DNA of 64,000 bases from Plutella xylostella (lineage: Eukaryota; Arthropoda; Insecta; Lepidoptera; Plutellidae), in contig NC_063995.1 in assembly GCF_932276165.1 (NCBI RefSeq), positions 7,688,001-7,752,000 on the forward strand, written 5' to 3'. The translations under genes and the position numbers were made by a program. This document shows, in pieces, positions 25,865-37,000 of this stretch. A model generated the notes under the pieces. That model saw nothing but the letters and a program-made list of their open reading frames with translations, did no database searches and was not told the DNA's origin. Within the stretch, counting starts at the first letter, position 1; every line of letters begins with the position of its first letter.

Positions 25865-26486
25865 CATGGAAGTAGAAAAAAAGACTACGAGTACTACTCT
25901 TTTTTAGGGTTCCGTAGCCAAAATGGCAAAAACGGAACCCTTATAGTTTCGTCATGTCCGTCTGTCCGTCTGTCCGTCTGTCCGTCTGTCACAGCCGATT
26001 TACTCGGAAACTATAAGTACTACAGTGATGAAATTTGATGGGAATATGTGTTGTATGAACCGCTACAAAAATATGACACTAAATAGTAAAAAAAAGAATT
26101 GGGGGTGGGGCCCCCCATACATGTAACTGAGGGATGAAATTTTTTTTTTCGATGTACATACCCGTGTGGGGTATCAATGGAAAGGTCTTTTAAAATGATA
26201 TAAAGTTTTCTAAAAAACATTTTTCTTAAAGTGAACGGTTTTTGAGATATCAGCTCTCAAAGTCGTAAAAAGTATGTCCCCCCCCCTCTATTTTTATAAC
26301 TACGGGGTATAAAATTCTAAAAAAAATAGAGGTGATGCATGCTAATTAACTCTTTCAACGATTTTTGGTTTGATCAAAGTATCTCTTATAGTTTTTGAGA
26401 TAGGTTGATTTAACTGTAATTTTGCTGCTACGGAACCCTTTGTGCGCGAGCCCGACTCGCACTTGGCCGGTTTTTCTACTTCCATG
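25865..26486. mobile_element. hAT-like element carrying the 'GGTTCCGTAGCC' repeat, 622 bp
   Basis: A perfect 16-bp inverted repeat (CATGGAAGTAGAAAAA at the left, its complement at the right) is flanked by a perfect 8-bp duplication, ATCCTACG (25,857-25,864 and 26,487-26,494). The body contains a GTCCGTCT tandem run at 25,953-25,989. It also has the words GGGTTCCGTAGCCAAAATGG and CCGACTCGCACTTGGCCGG, which I know as very common in lepidopteran DNA. It is non-coding. Confidence 0.85.
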
Positions 26487-26494
26487 ATCCTACG

Positions 26495-27487
26495 ACAAGG
26501 TACACAGCCGTCTAGTTAGTAGGTTTAGCTATTAACATTAGACTATTGGTATTAAGTAGTCTCTATTAGGTAATAAGAATTAAGACATAGGTACCGAGGG
26601 AGCTACCTACGTCACGCTAAGAGGGGTCAGGTTTCTCTACGGGCCACTGTACCTACCTACATAAAATAATAGTTAAGATTTCACACACAGAGTTAACTAG
26701 TCACGGGTTTCATTTTCAGCTGAAAATATGTAAACCGGATACATTTTGTATGTTACGAAAAACCCAACAATGGCGCAATTCATGTAAAAGGAAAGCCTTC
26801 TTCGACAACAACTATGATCACACTTTTTGCTGGATGGAGGCCAAAATTACACACTAGGTCTAATGTCAGCAAAAGAGAGGCAGTACGATGTCCAACCAAG
26901 CCTACGATCACTGAGCAAGTAAACTACGCTAACCTACGATGTTGTTCACTGTACCTATCTGCTAAGGCACCCGCCACACCTTGATGCCTCGTTGGTCCCC
27001 GCTCTTTCTCATCCCATCTTTATGTACCACATGCTATATATCGCTGTGGTTCAGTTATAAGGTCGCGCTGCCTCAGAATTAAAATGAATACTTTTACCAA
27101 AACCGAGAGACCTACATGGGTTATTTGTACTCGTAAAATGCGACTAACTATATCGTATCGTATCGTATCGGGTCTGTGGTATCGATTATCGTCTATCGAT
27201 TAACACAAGTGATGGTAAATAAATCATCGAATATTGAAATCATCAAATCTGGCTGAATTATAAGTAGAGGTACCTACACCAACAACCTAGTCTGTTTTTT
27301 TATAAATGTAAAGCACTCAGCAGGTATTATTTAAATCGATCTATTTGTTGACTAATCGATAAAACCTATCAAACACTTTTATTTGAATAGGTAACTAAAC
27401 TACATCGCCAAATATTGACCGACTTAATTATTATTTGTTAATTCCCTGAATTGGATTAGGAAATCCACATCATCCTAACTATCCTAA
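26495..27487. other. Spacer without a recognised gene
   Basis: No exon, RNA gene or bounded element was recognised. Short ATCGTATCGT runs lie near 27,150. Confidence 0.4.
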
Positions 27488-27694
27488 TCCTAACTAATAT
27501 TATAAATGCGAAGGTAACTGTGTCTGTCTGTCTGTCTGTCTGTCTGTTACTCTTTCACGCCAAAACTACTGAACGGATTTGAAATTTGGTATACATACGG
27601 TCTAGACCCTGGGAAAGAACATAGGCTACTTTTTATCCCGGAATTACCACGGGAAAACTTTTTAAGGCGAAGCGAAGCCCGCGGGAACAGCTAG
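27488..27694 (+). mobile_element. Lep1-type Helitron, plus strand
   Basis: It starts TCCTAACTAATATTATAAATG after an A and ends GGGAACAGCTAG before a T. A GTCTGTCTGTCT run follows the 5' end, and a CCCGCGGG palindrome lies 8-15 bases before CTAG. No flanking duplication. Extra partial TCCTAACTA words sit directly upstream. Confidence 0.85.
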
Positions 27695-27813
27695 TTTAAT
27701 TATATAAGTAGGTACCTAGATTTGAAAGAATGTATACCTATAGGGAACTAGGTAAGTACCTAATTCTTTTCTTACCTAAAATGATAAAGTAGGTAGTTAA
27801 CTACTTTAGTTAC

Positions 27814-27860
27814 GGCGTAAACTGATTTCTGGCATATAATGTCAGAAATCAGTTTACGCC
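27814..27860. repeat. Perfect 18-bp hairpin, 11-base loop
   Basis: GGCGTAAACTGATTTCTG is followed after 11 bases by its exact reverse complement. No mobile-element ends or duplications were recognised around it. Confidence 0.8.
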
Positions 27861-28866
27861 CGCCCGACTCATGGGAGTCATGGGCAGTCAGCTACTGGCA
27901 TCCTTTCATCTCGGTGACAAACCTGAATCTATCTCTGCATTGATCTTTGGGATACCTGAGTGGATGAGGACCACGAGTCTACTCTAATAAGTGCTACCGA
28001 GGGATAACCAGTAGGTATAACTCATGCACCTAACTACAAGTATTTCTTCCTACATGTATACTTACATCGTGTTTAGCTGTAGATAATGCAAATCTTTAGT
28101 CTAATTAGTAAAGAAAGAATGTACAAAGGGTGTTACATAATGATAAGAGGAACGAGGAACACAAAAATTAAAATGAGTCCGCTGGTGTCTGAGTCAATAA
28201 CGCGCCATTATTTGGGAAGTTACGTGATTTTTTTCCACTTTCTTGTCAAACGTACAGAATTTTAAACACTTATCCTAAACCTAGAGTTATCACAACAAAA
28301 GAGATTTAGGTGTTACGTTCATCTATGTAACGTTACGTAAATTTAACGTTTTTCAATCAAATTGATGATGTCAACTTTTGAAGACTAAAATACGAAACGA
28401 TAAAGTAGTTAGGTAGGTATATGGGAACAGTGTCCAAAATGAATAATAATGGACAGCTTGTAATTTTATTGTACTTAAGTAATTATTTTTAAGAAGTAAG
28501 TTCCTACCTAAAATAATTTTGGTAGGGTGGTAAAGGTTCCTATCTACAACGTACAATGCAGGTGCCATATGCACCTAATGTACTTATCGATTACGTGAAA
28601 CTTATGGGTTCCATTGCAAAAAGTATGTTCGAGAAGTTTCATAGAAACTTACATAAGAAATTATGAGAAATGCGTTAGTTAGTAGCTGCATAATTAAGAA
28701 CTATGCATAATGTGCAGTTGAATGGTTAAATAACCCTTTGTTTTAATTGGGGCCCTAATTAAAACACTCAAGTCTATTTTTTATTAACTTAAGGGTTTGT
28801 TGATGGTAGATATATTTGCAGGGGTGGTTGGGGATCCACACGGGGGCCGCGCACGTCCTGCGCATG

Positions 28867-28927
28867 TATAAATGTGCTGCGCGCGCGCAGCCGCCGCAGT
28901 TTGAGTGAGGACACCGAGCGACACACG
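28867..28927 (+). promoter_or_regulatory. TATA/Inr promoter and non-coding first exon of the C-type lectin gene
   Basis: TATAAAT at 28,867-28,873 lies 31 bases before an initiator-like GCAGTTTG whose A is 28,898. The inferred leader exon runs 28,898-28,927 and ends in ACACG|GTGAGT. The next exon starts at 31,047 (CTACAG|CACAATG), four bases before the start codon. TATA plus Inr is usual for insect genes with sharp, inducible or tissue-specific start sites. The GC-rich GCGCGCGCAGCCGCCG block lies between the TATA box and the start. Confidence 0.7.
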
Positions 28928-31046
28928 GTGAGTTACTGTGGTGAAAACTTAACTTTCAACCTCTTGTATTTTTCACTTTTCTTTCCATACAGTGTTAAGT
29001 TTTAAACTTTTTTGTGAGAAAGTGATTTTTACAGTCAGTGTTTTTTATTTTCATTTATTAACGCGGTAGGTACCTAAATCAGGGTTGTAGCGGTTATGCT
29101 TACTTTTAAATAAAATAATTTAAAGTTGGGCGTAGGGTGCCTTTTATGTTTCTATCCAGATATATAGACCTATAAAATACTTAGCTAACACGATCGTAAA
29201 AAAAAACTTAAATGAAAAATTTAAAATAGATTTACTGACACTTTTGTGGTAAAAATAGTTTTCGAAGTTACTTAAAGCTTATCAGCATACGCTAAACGCA
29301 CAAAGTTATCTTAAGAATGTGTAAACAAAACTTTCTGTGAGAGACTCTGGGTAGGAGCCAGGAGCGATTTTACAGTCCAGCGCGACTCAAAGGTCCCAGC
29401 ATCGGTACTAAATGGTTTGTTTACTAATATGATTAATGTGTGACGTTTTGTGCTATGCTATAGAGTTATTCTGACTTCTGAGTACTTACCTAGCTTTTTA
29501 TTCAACATGGGTAGGTAGGTACTTACTTAACTGGACACATATGCTAATCGCTGTCAAACGCAATATAAATATGTCAAATTCCATTTTAACACACGTTAAA
29601 CTTACTGAGTTGGTAAGAGTTACTTAGCTGTTTGTTTCGAAGTCTGTATATAGTATCATAGTATAGAGATATGTAGGTACTTGTAAAGGTAGAGAGTACA
29701 AGGTAGAGGGCCGGAGGGCCGCGGTCCTGGCGCAAGGTCACTTTCTAAGTCGGGACCGGTCCAGGGGTCACTGGTTTTGTGACGACTTCCTGTGACATTC
29801 CTAACTTTCTTGTGTCGACATTGTTGCTTTGAAGGTTTGAAGAAAGCATTTAAGCCACTTAACTTTATAATGTTGTCGTACAGACCGAAGCATAGCTTTT
29901 ATGATGTTGTATCTTAAAACCTTTACCGTATCTACTGATTGGTGAATACAAAATTGTTAAATTTTGTTAGGACTATAGAAGGTACCTTATGCATCCAAAA
30001 TCATCACCGAACACATCTTTATTACACAGTTAAATCAATCAAGACAATGTTTTTGAGTTCAAGGTTTACTTAGCTACTATAACGGCTAACATTCTACACA
30101 AATTGTTTTTATTTTCAAATCGATGATCTTCGTTTTATATGTAATGGTTGAAATTTAAATATAAACGACTGAGATACCTGTCTTTTAAGTGTCCTGTTTA
30201 TGGAAAACGAACACTAAAAGAAGTAAATTTATTGCAAAAACCCTTTTATTCCGAGATTTGTTAGCTTATTTGGTAAGTAGGTAGGTAGGTACCCACATAA
30301 AATAACTACCTACCGGTATATGTATAGTATAGATATTGATAACGACCTGAAAATCGGATTGTGTTAAGTAAATGATTTAATGGCTGTTAAAATACCCATA
30401 ACAAGTGGCCGTAGAAAGTTAACAATCACTCCCTACTGTTACTGTTATACTGTTACTGTGTAAGTAATAATAAAAAACACTTACATTATAAACTGGGACA
30501 ATACTTGAACAATGGGCTCTATGAATAATAAATTGCGAGAAAAGTTATCAAATAGCTGTAAGTACATAATGGAATTATACATTGTAGTTAATAAAAATAA
30601 AATAAAATTTATTTGAGCAGTAAAATAGTAACATTACAATTAAATAGTGTCACTGTTACCCGTACTAGGTCATCCCTGTATTACAGGCAACAGTGCCCTC
30701 CATAAGATAGCACAGTTTGTGAGTTTTACTTGTACAATTTGGTAGACTTAATATGTATGACGGCAAGGGCAAACATTGCAGTAGGCTATTTTTTGGCGTT
30801 TTGCCTGATGACTGAACCTACCTAGGTAATACCTAGTAGGTATTACTTATGTTTTTTTTCATAGCCCTACGAGGTACCTACGCTTCAGCGGTTTAACTGT
30901 TTCATTCAAAAAGACACTGACAGTATTATACTTAACAACTTCGCAATAAATGAACGAACACTATATAATAGCTACTTATACGGATTTCATTAAATTTGGC
31001 ATAATTAAATTTATTAAACCTCTAACATATCCTTTTTTCCCTACAG
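28928..31046 (+). other. Intron 1 of the C-type lectin gene
   Basis: Bounded by GTGAGT and CTACAG. A LINE-tail-like stretch lies at about 30,592-30,720 (AATAAAATAAAATTTATTTG, then ...CCCGTACTAGGTCATCCCTG). Nothing else was recognised. Confidence 0.55.
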
Positions 31047-31050
31047 CACA

Positions 31051-34000
31051 ATGAGACAGTTTAGTTCCCTGGTGGTGGCGCTGGCGGCGCTGGCGGCGGC
31101 GCACGCGCAGTTCCCCAACGGACGCATCCTGGAGCCGCCCGTGCCCTCGCAGTGCGTGCAGAGGGTCATCCACGAGAGATATGCTGATAGTGAGTACTAG
31201 TACCTACACTAACGAGCATAGAAAAAGTTCCATGGACATAAATATGGAACGGCAATGGCAGGTGGAACTCGATAAAGAAACAATATGAAAATGGCGGTCG
31301 TCACATACCTAAGTGGGACTAGGAACAAAATCAACAGATCAACGAATGAGGTGAGACAGTATGAGTTCGTGTGATATGTTCATATTGTTTCTTTATTCGT
31401 GTGACTTATATGCTTCTACGTATTTAGTTGTGAAATTTAGACATAAGGATCCGTGTTTGTATGATGTGAGTGTGACATGGTCCGGGAAGACTTGACGCTA
31501 ATCATAATTAGGGAGGTACTTTTATGATAAAATTATTTAAGACCGAAGATGTTTTTTAAATTTGTAATTCTTTTTTATGATAATCGTTTTGGCCCTGTTG
31601 CCAACTAAAATTTTATGAGAACACCTTCTTAATAGCCCTAAAGATCCTCTCCCAAAACAGGTTGAAATGGAAAATACGCATGAATGAATTTTTAAACCAG
31701 TTTTATAAATTATTGAAAACCTTTTTTTGGCAATCATTCAGCTTTTTTATTCGCCCGATGAGTCAGTAGTACTGTCGTCGCGCCCGTTGAATCTTACAGC
31801 AAATTTGACCTCATTACGTACGGCCCGGATAGCTCAGTCGGTAGAGCATTGGACTTTTAATCCAAGGGTCCAGGGTTCAAGTCCCTGTTCGGGCGACCAA
31901 ACTTTTTATATTATATTTTTTTAATTATTATAAAATATGAAATTGATTCCCTGTTCGGGCGACCAAACTTTTTATATCTTTTTTACATATTATAAAATAT
32001 GAAACTGATGATCTGATGTTTTACACTATCCATCAGTTCTTATCATTTCACCTATTAATTCCGATACAACAATGGATGGCTTTCAATACTTTCATCTATC
32101 ACATTGTAAGTAAATAACGAAAGTATTACCAAGTGGATACATTTTCTATAGCTTCGATTTCTCATGCATTATTGTTACTTACTAATACTTCCCAGAGAAA
32201 TTGGAACTACCTTCTACAAGCATTGTTTGATTAGATACACTTTCTTAATCCCCTTTCAAACTCGGCCTAACCGGCCTAACTATGGTGATAAGATGGAGCG
32301 AACAATAAAGCTGTATTGGCTCTACTTATTTGTTTAGTTCAAGTTAAACCCATTCATTATGTTTTGGCGCTGCTTATTACCATTAAGGTTAGAAAATCTG
32401 TAAGTAAGTATCTCGGAGGTAGACTTTTAGGGGTTTCTTTTTTTTACTTTATTCTCGCGATCTCATTAAAGTAAAAATATAAAGTTTTTCCTTATGTATG
32501 TACTTACTAACTATATGGGTTAAGTATTCTAGATCTTTGCCTACCTGGGATAGGTACAGAAATTTATAGGTACTTACTTACTTATAGAAAATCAAGATAG
32601 TTACACATACCACATACCTACCTAACCACTTCACTTACCTCCTAGGCTAAGCCTAGATACAAAGAGGGAACTCCATTATGTATTGACAGATGTGAGAGCG
32701 AATCACAGGACTAAATAAATAGCGGTTAGTGAGATTGCTGTGACCCCAATAGGCAGGTCTTTAGACACAAAGGATACTGAAAGGAAATGGTTAGCCATTA
32801 GACTAACGACTGGCTTGCGTACTACCTACCTATAGGTAAGTATACCGACAACGCCGCTGTCATATCTTGTAATGATGATGTTTAGTCATACGTACAAGCA
32901 CGCAGCAAATTTTTGAAGAACCTATATAATAATAATAAATAAATAATAATAATAATAATAAATATATGGGGACATCTCACACACGGCCATCCGACCCCAA
33001 GCTAGGCAGAACCTGTGTTATGGGTGTCGGACAGCTGATATATCTACACAAATACATAGATACTAAATATAAATATCAACACCCAAGACCCGAGAACAAA
33101 TATCAGTGTTTAAACAAATATCTGCCCCAGCCGGGAATCGAACCCGGGACCTTCGGCTCAGTAGTCAGGGTCACTAACCACTACGCCATTCGGTCGTCAG
33201 GAATAGATAATTTTATAAGGCCTTGTTTCATGTATTATAATTTAGGTAGGTACACGTAACTTATAGGTATTTACATTAGTTCTTTACCGTCCTACAAATT
33301 TTTACCTTTAAGTTGCTTTCCTTAAATCATCTTTTACAAGCCTACCTAAGCTGGAGAATACTTCTAATATAAATTTATCACCAATCCTTGCACTCCTGGC
33401 AAATCTTCGCAACAAATATAGATCGACTATAGCAAGTACTACAAATCGGGACCGACGACCTTGGTCGGGTAGCCGGTAGTGGCTGGATGAGGAAGGCCGA
33501 GGACCGAGTGTTGTGGGGCTCCTTGGGAGAGGCATCTCAGTGGATGATTATTGGGTGGTGATGCTGATGACGTACCTACTAACAGCTGTCTCTCCCAGAA
33601 AAGGGCTACTTCTAGTAGATGAACTAAACAGTTATCTTTCCCCAGACAAGGGCTATTTCTTCTCGTGGCGGGACCCGGCGCTGCGGGGCGTGGAGGAGGA
33701 CTGGCTGAGCGCCAGGAACTACTGCCGCCAGCGCTGCATGGACCTCGTGTCGCTCGAGACCAGCGACGAGAACGAGTGGGTCAAGAACCGCATCGTGCAG
33801 GATAAGGTGAGGAGTGTAGAATGGTGCGAGTTGCGGCTGTGGAGGGCTCTAAATCGAGCACGCGATAGAGCCGTAAGTAGCGCTCCGAAGCTTCGGAAAA
33901 ACAAAACTGCAGCGTTAACCACGACTCTAGCTCGTTGATTGCGTGACAATTATCGTTCGTTCGTTTGTAGATTCAGAGAGAAACCCCCATGTCTTCCTGT

Positions 34001-37000
34001 GGGAGCTTAGACAGAGATCGATGGATAAAGCCTATAATTTGCTGGAGGTAGGTACGAGCCCAGTATTTCAGATTGCAGTTTGCCAAAAAACACAATACAT
34101 ATAATAATATACCCACCTTATAAATACTTCTCAACATCATGACAAAGAATAATGGCAACTTGATTTTTTGTGCATTATTTTGTAAAAAATACATGTACGG
34201 ACATCAATATTCTTTCAAGCGCATGGTTAATTAGAAACCCTGACTCAGGTGTTGTGTTGGCTCATCCTTGGCCCGGATGACAGCATACAGAGATCCGTGT
34301 GAGGAATTAGCGAAACTAAATTCGGTCACGGGTTTCTATTCTGCAGCATCATATCCTTATTAGTTGATAATTAATCAGCGATGACGGGAAGCTTCATAAA
34401 AACAAATGATCACTGAAAGGCCTACCCGGGTAGGAGAGGTATATGAAGTTAAGTAAGTCGTATTAAATGTTCATGGGCAGTTCTTCTTTTTAACCTACAT
34501 AATGGATAAAAAATTATCCCGAATTTGAAAAAAATAACTTTAGCTTTTTGGTGAACTCTTATAATTTTTATGATAGCTACATTTCTATTCTATCGAAAAA
34601 GGTGGTTGGCCGCGAAGTTTAAGTATTTTTTCAAGATTTTCAGAACATAATACGTGGATAAGGCAAAGAAAATTACACCTTCGTCACAGAATCTTTTATT
34701 TTATTTTAACGAAATAGTCTTCGTCGATTAAAATGAAACTTTTTTGATACGTTAATAAACAAAATACCATTTTAGAAAACATATGAAAGAATGGATTTTT
34801 AGTAATAACAAAATATTTATTAAGTAGTTATTACCACTCTGTCACAATTTCAGCTAAAATGAAGCTTGTTTTTGCTATAAATATTTTTTCGCTACTAATT
34901 ACAGTAAAAAATTAACAGCATAGACGTTAACATCAATGACTAAATTTAATATGATTTTTCCAAAGTTGCACTATTTATAACATAACATATAAACGACCAA
35001 AAATAAGTTGACTACCAGGAGACACCAATCGTTACAGAGTGGTAAACGATGTGACATAGTTGTTATTCTATTAAATATGCGGCAGCGTTTTGGAATAAAA
35101 CAGTTTTATTTAAAAATAATAATTTAGTAACTTACATATAAATTATTATGGTTTCAAGTTAGTCAAAAAAATTACTGGAGATATCTTTATTATTAGTATA
35201 ACTAATGAAATCACACTTGAGAACCTCTGGAGAGTGAAATATCCGTATTTCAGGAACTTAAAGGACAAATTTGTTTCAACTACATAAAATAATGTTTATC
35301 TGCACAATTAATATTTTCGGCAACCTAAAATTTAAGTAACATAATGAAAATTACGTAATTTGTTAAAGTTTTAATCAGCCATATTTCGAAAATACAGCAG
35401 TGGCTCTTAGAACTTGAAAAAAATACTCTTTCCTTTTTTAATTACCTTAGAAGCTGGAAGGACTTTAATGTTATCATCAAACATCCGATAAATCATTCTC
35501 CACCATATTAAACAGTCTACCACATTCATCGTCTGTTCTTGAGAACAATAGCACGAAATTAGGTTTTTCACTAACGAAACTTTTTATTAATGAAGCGCAA
35601 GTGTATTGGACGTACCTTTCGCTTCGTACTTTAACCAAAACGTGTAGTTTCTCTTCAATTTTTCTTTTATGAATATTCTCAGGTTGGAGTGTTTGGTAAG
35701 AATGTGACAGATTTGTCGTGTGACAGAGGGGTAAAATGTGTTGCAAAGTCGATTAGCATTTAAACAGTAACATAAAGTGTAATATTCACATTTTGATTTC
35801 AAAGTAATTGTTATTACCAATGAGTAAATAACAAAATAATAATTTCATTGTATTTTATTTTAACAATTACCTACGTGACGAAGCTGTCGCCGAATAAACA
35901 CACGCACCTCCTGTCACACTTTGCGGGTGGCCGATACGCGGTGTCTGGATCTCAAAGGGGAAATCTTACCAAGGGAAAAAGGAGACCTTAAACTCAAATC
36001 GATGGCAATAAGGACGAGTGGCTCAAACAAATATTTTAAATGGCAACCTACGTGACAGAATGTTACTACTAAAACATTAGGTAGTAAGAGACAAATTTTC
36101 AACAATTTTTTTAAATATTTCAGAAATCATTTAAAAATATATATTTTGTTTTACTAAATAGGTAATATCTTCTGGAGTTGAAATAAATTTTTATATTTTA
36201 TGTTGTCATATATATTTTTTGTAACATTATCGAATATGCGCAGGATGAAGTGGCGGGAGACAGCCAAGATTCGTATGAAATACTCCTCTGTCACGCGGAT
36301 TTACCACTCTGTAACGTAATTTTAAATACAAAAATATAAATTTATATTTTTGTAAACGTGCACAGCCGTTGTGTTTTTAGTACAATGCACGCTGAAATAT
36401 AAATAAATAAATAAATGTTTGTAAAACTCATTATTTTTTCTTCACAACTGATGGAGACTAAGTTATGTAGGTTAAAAAGAAGAACTGCCCTCATGTTCTT
36501 TGACAATGTAGGTTGCAATTATTCCTATCCCTGGCTGTGCAGCGTGGTAACGCCGCCAGTGTCATGGGTACCTTTGGGTCAGGTATGTCTCGGAGGGGTA
36601 TTTTTGATTAGAATAGTGTTAGTAGTAATCTAGTTAGTAAGTGTATATAATATTCTTTGTTTATTTATTTAAGATTATTTAATATAGATATTTAGATTTT
36701 ATATGTATATTAATTCGTAATTAAGTGTAGTAGGTATTGCTAAAATGTTATGTGATACGGTACCTAGAGTCTGTACCTCAAAGACATTTTATGCATCACG
36801 ATTGATGATGCACGACGATTTCCATCGATCATATGGAAGACGATAAATCTTAAGTACTTACTACCTACTTAGAAAGTTTAAGCCGCTGTTAAAACAATAT
36901 TGAAAACATATTGTGAACAAGAGATTAGTTTTCGCAATCGTGTCGTCAGCCAAAGAATAGGGGTCCATTGTTAGGAAGATGCGTGAAACTGTCACAGCGC

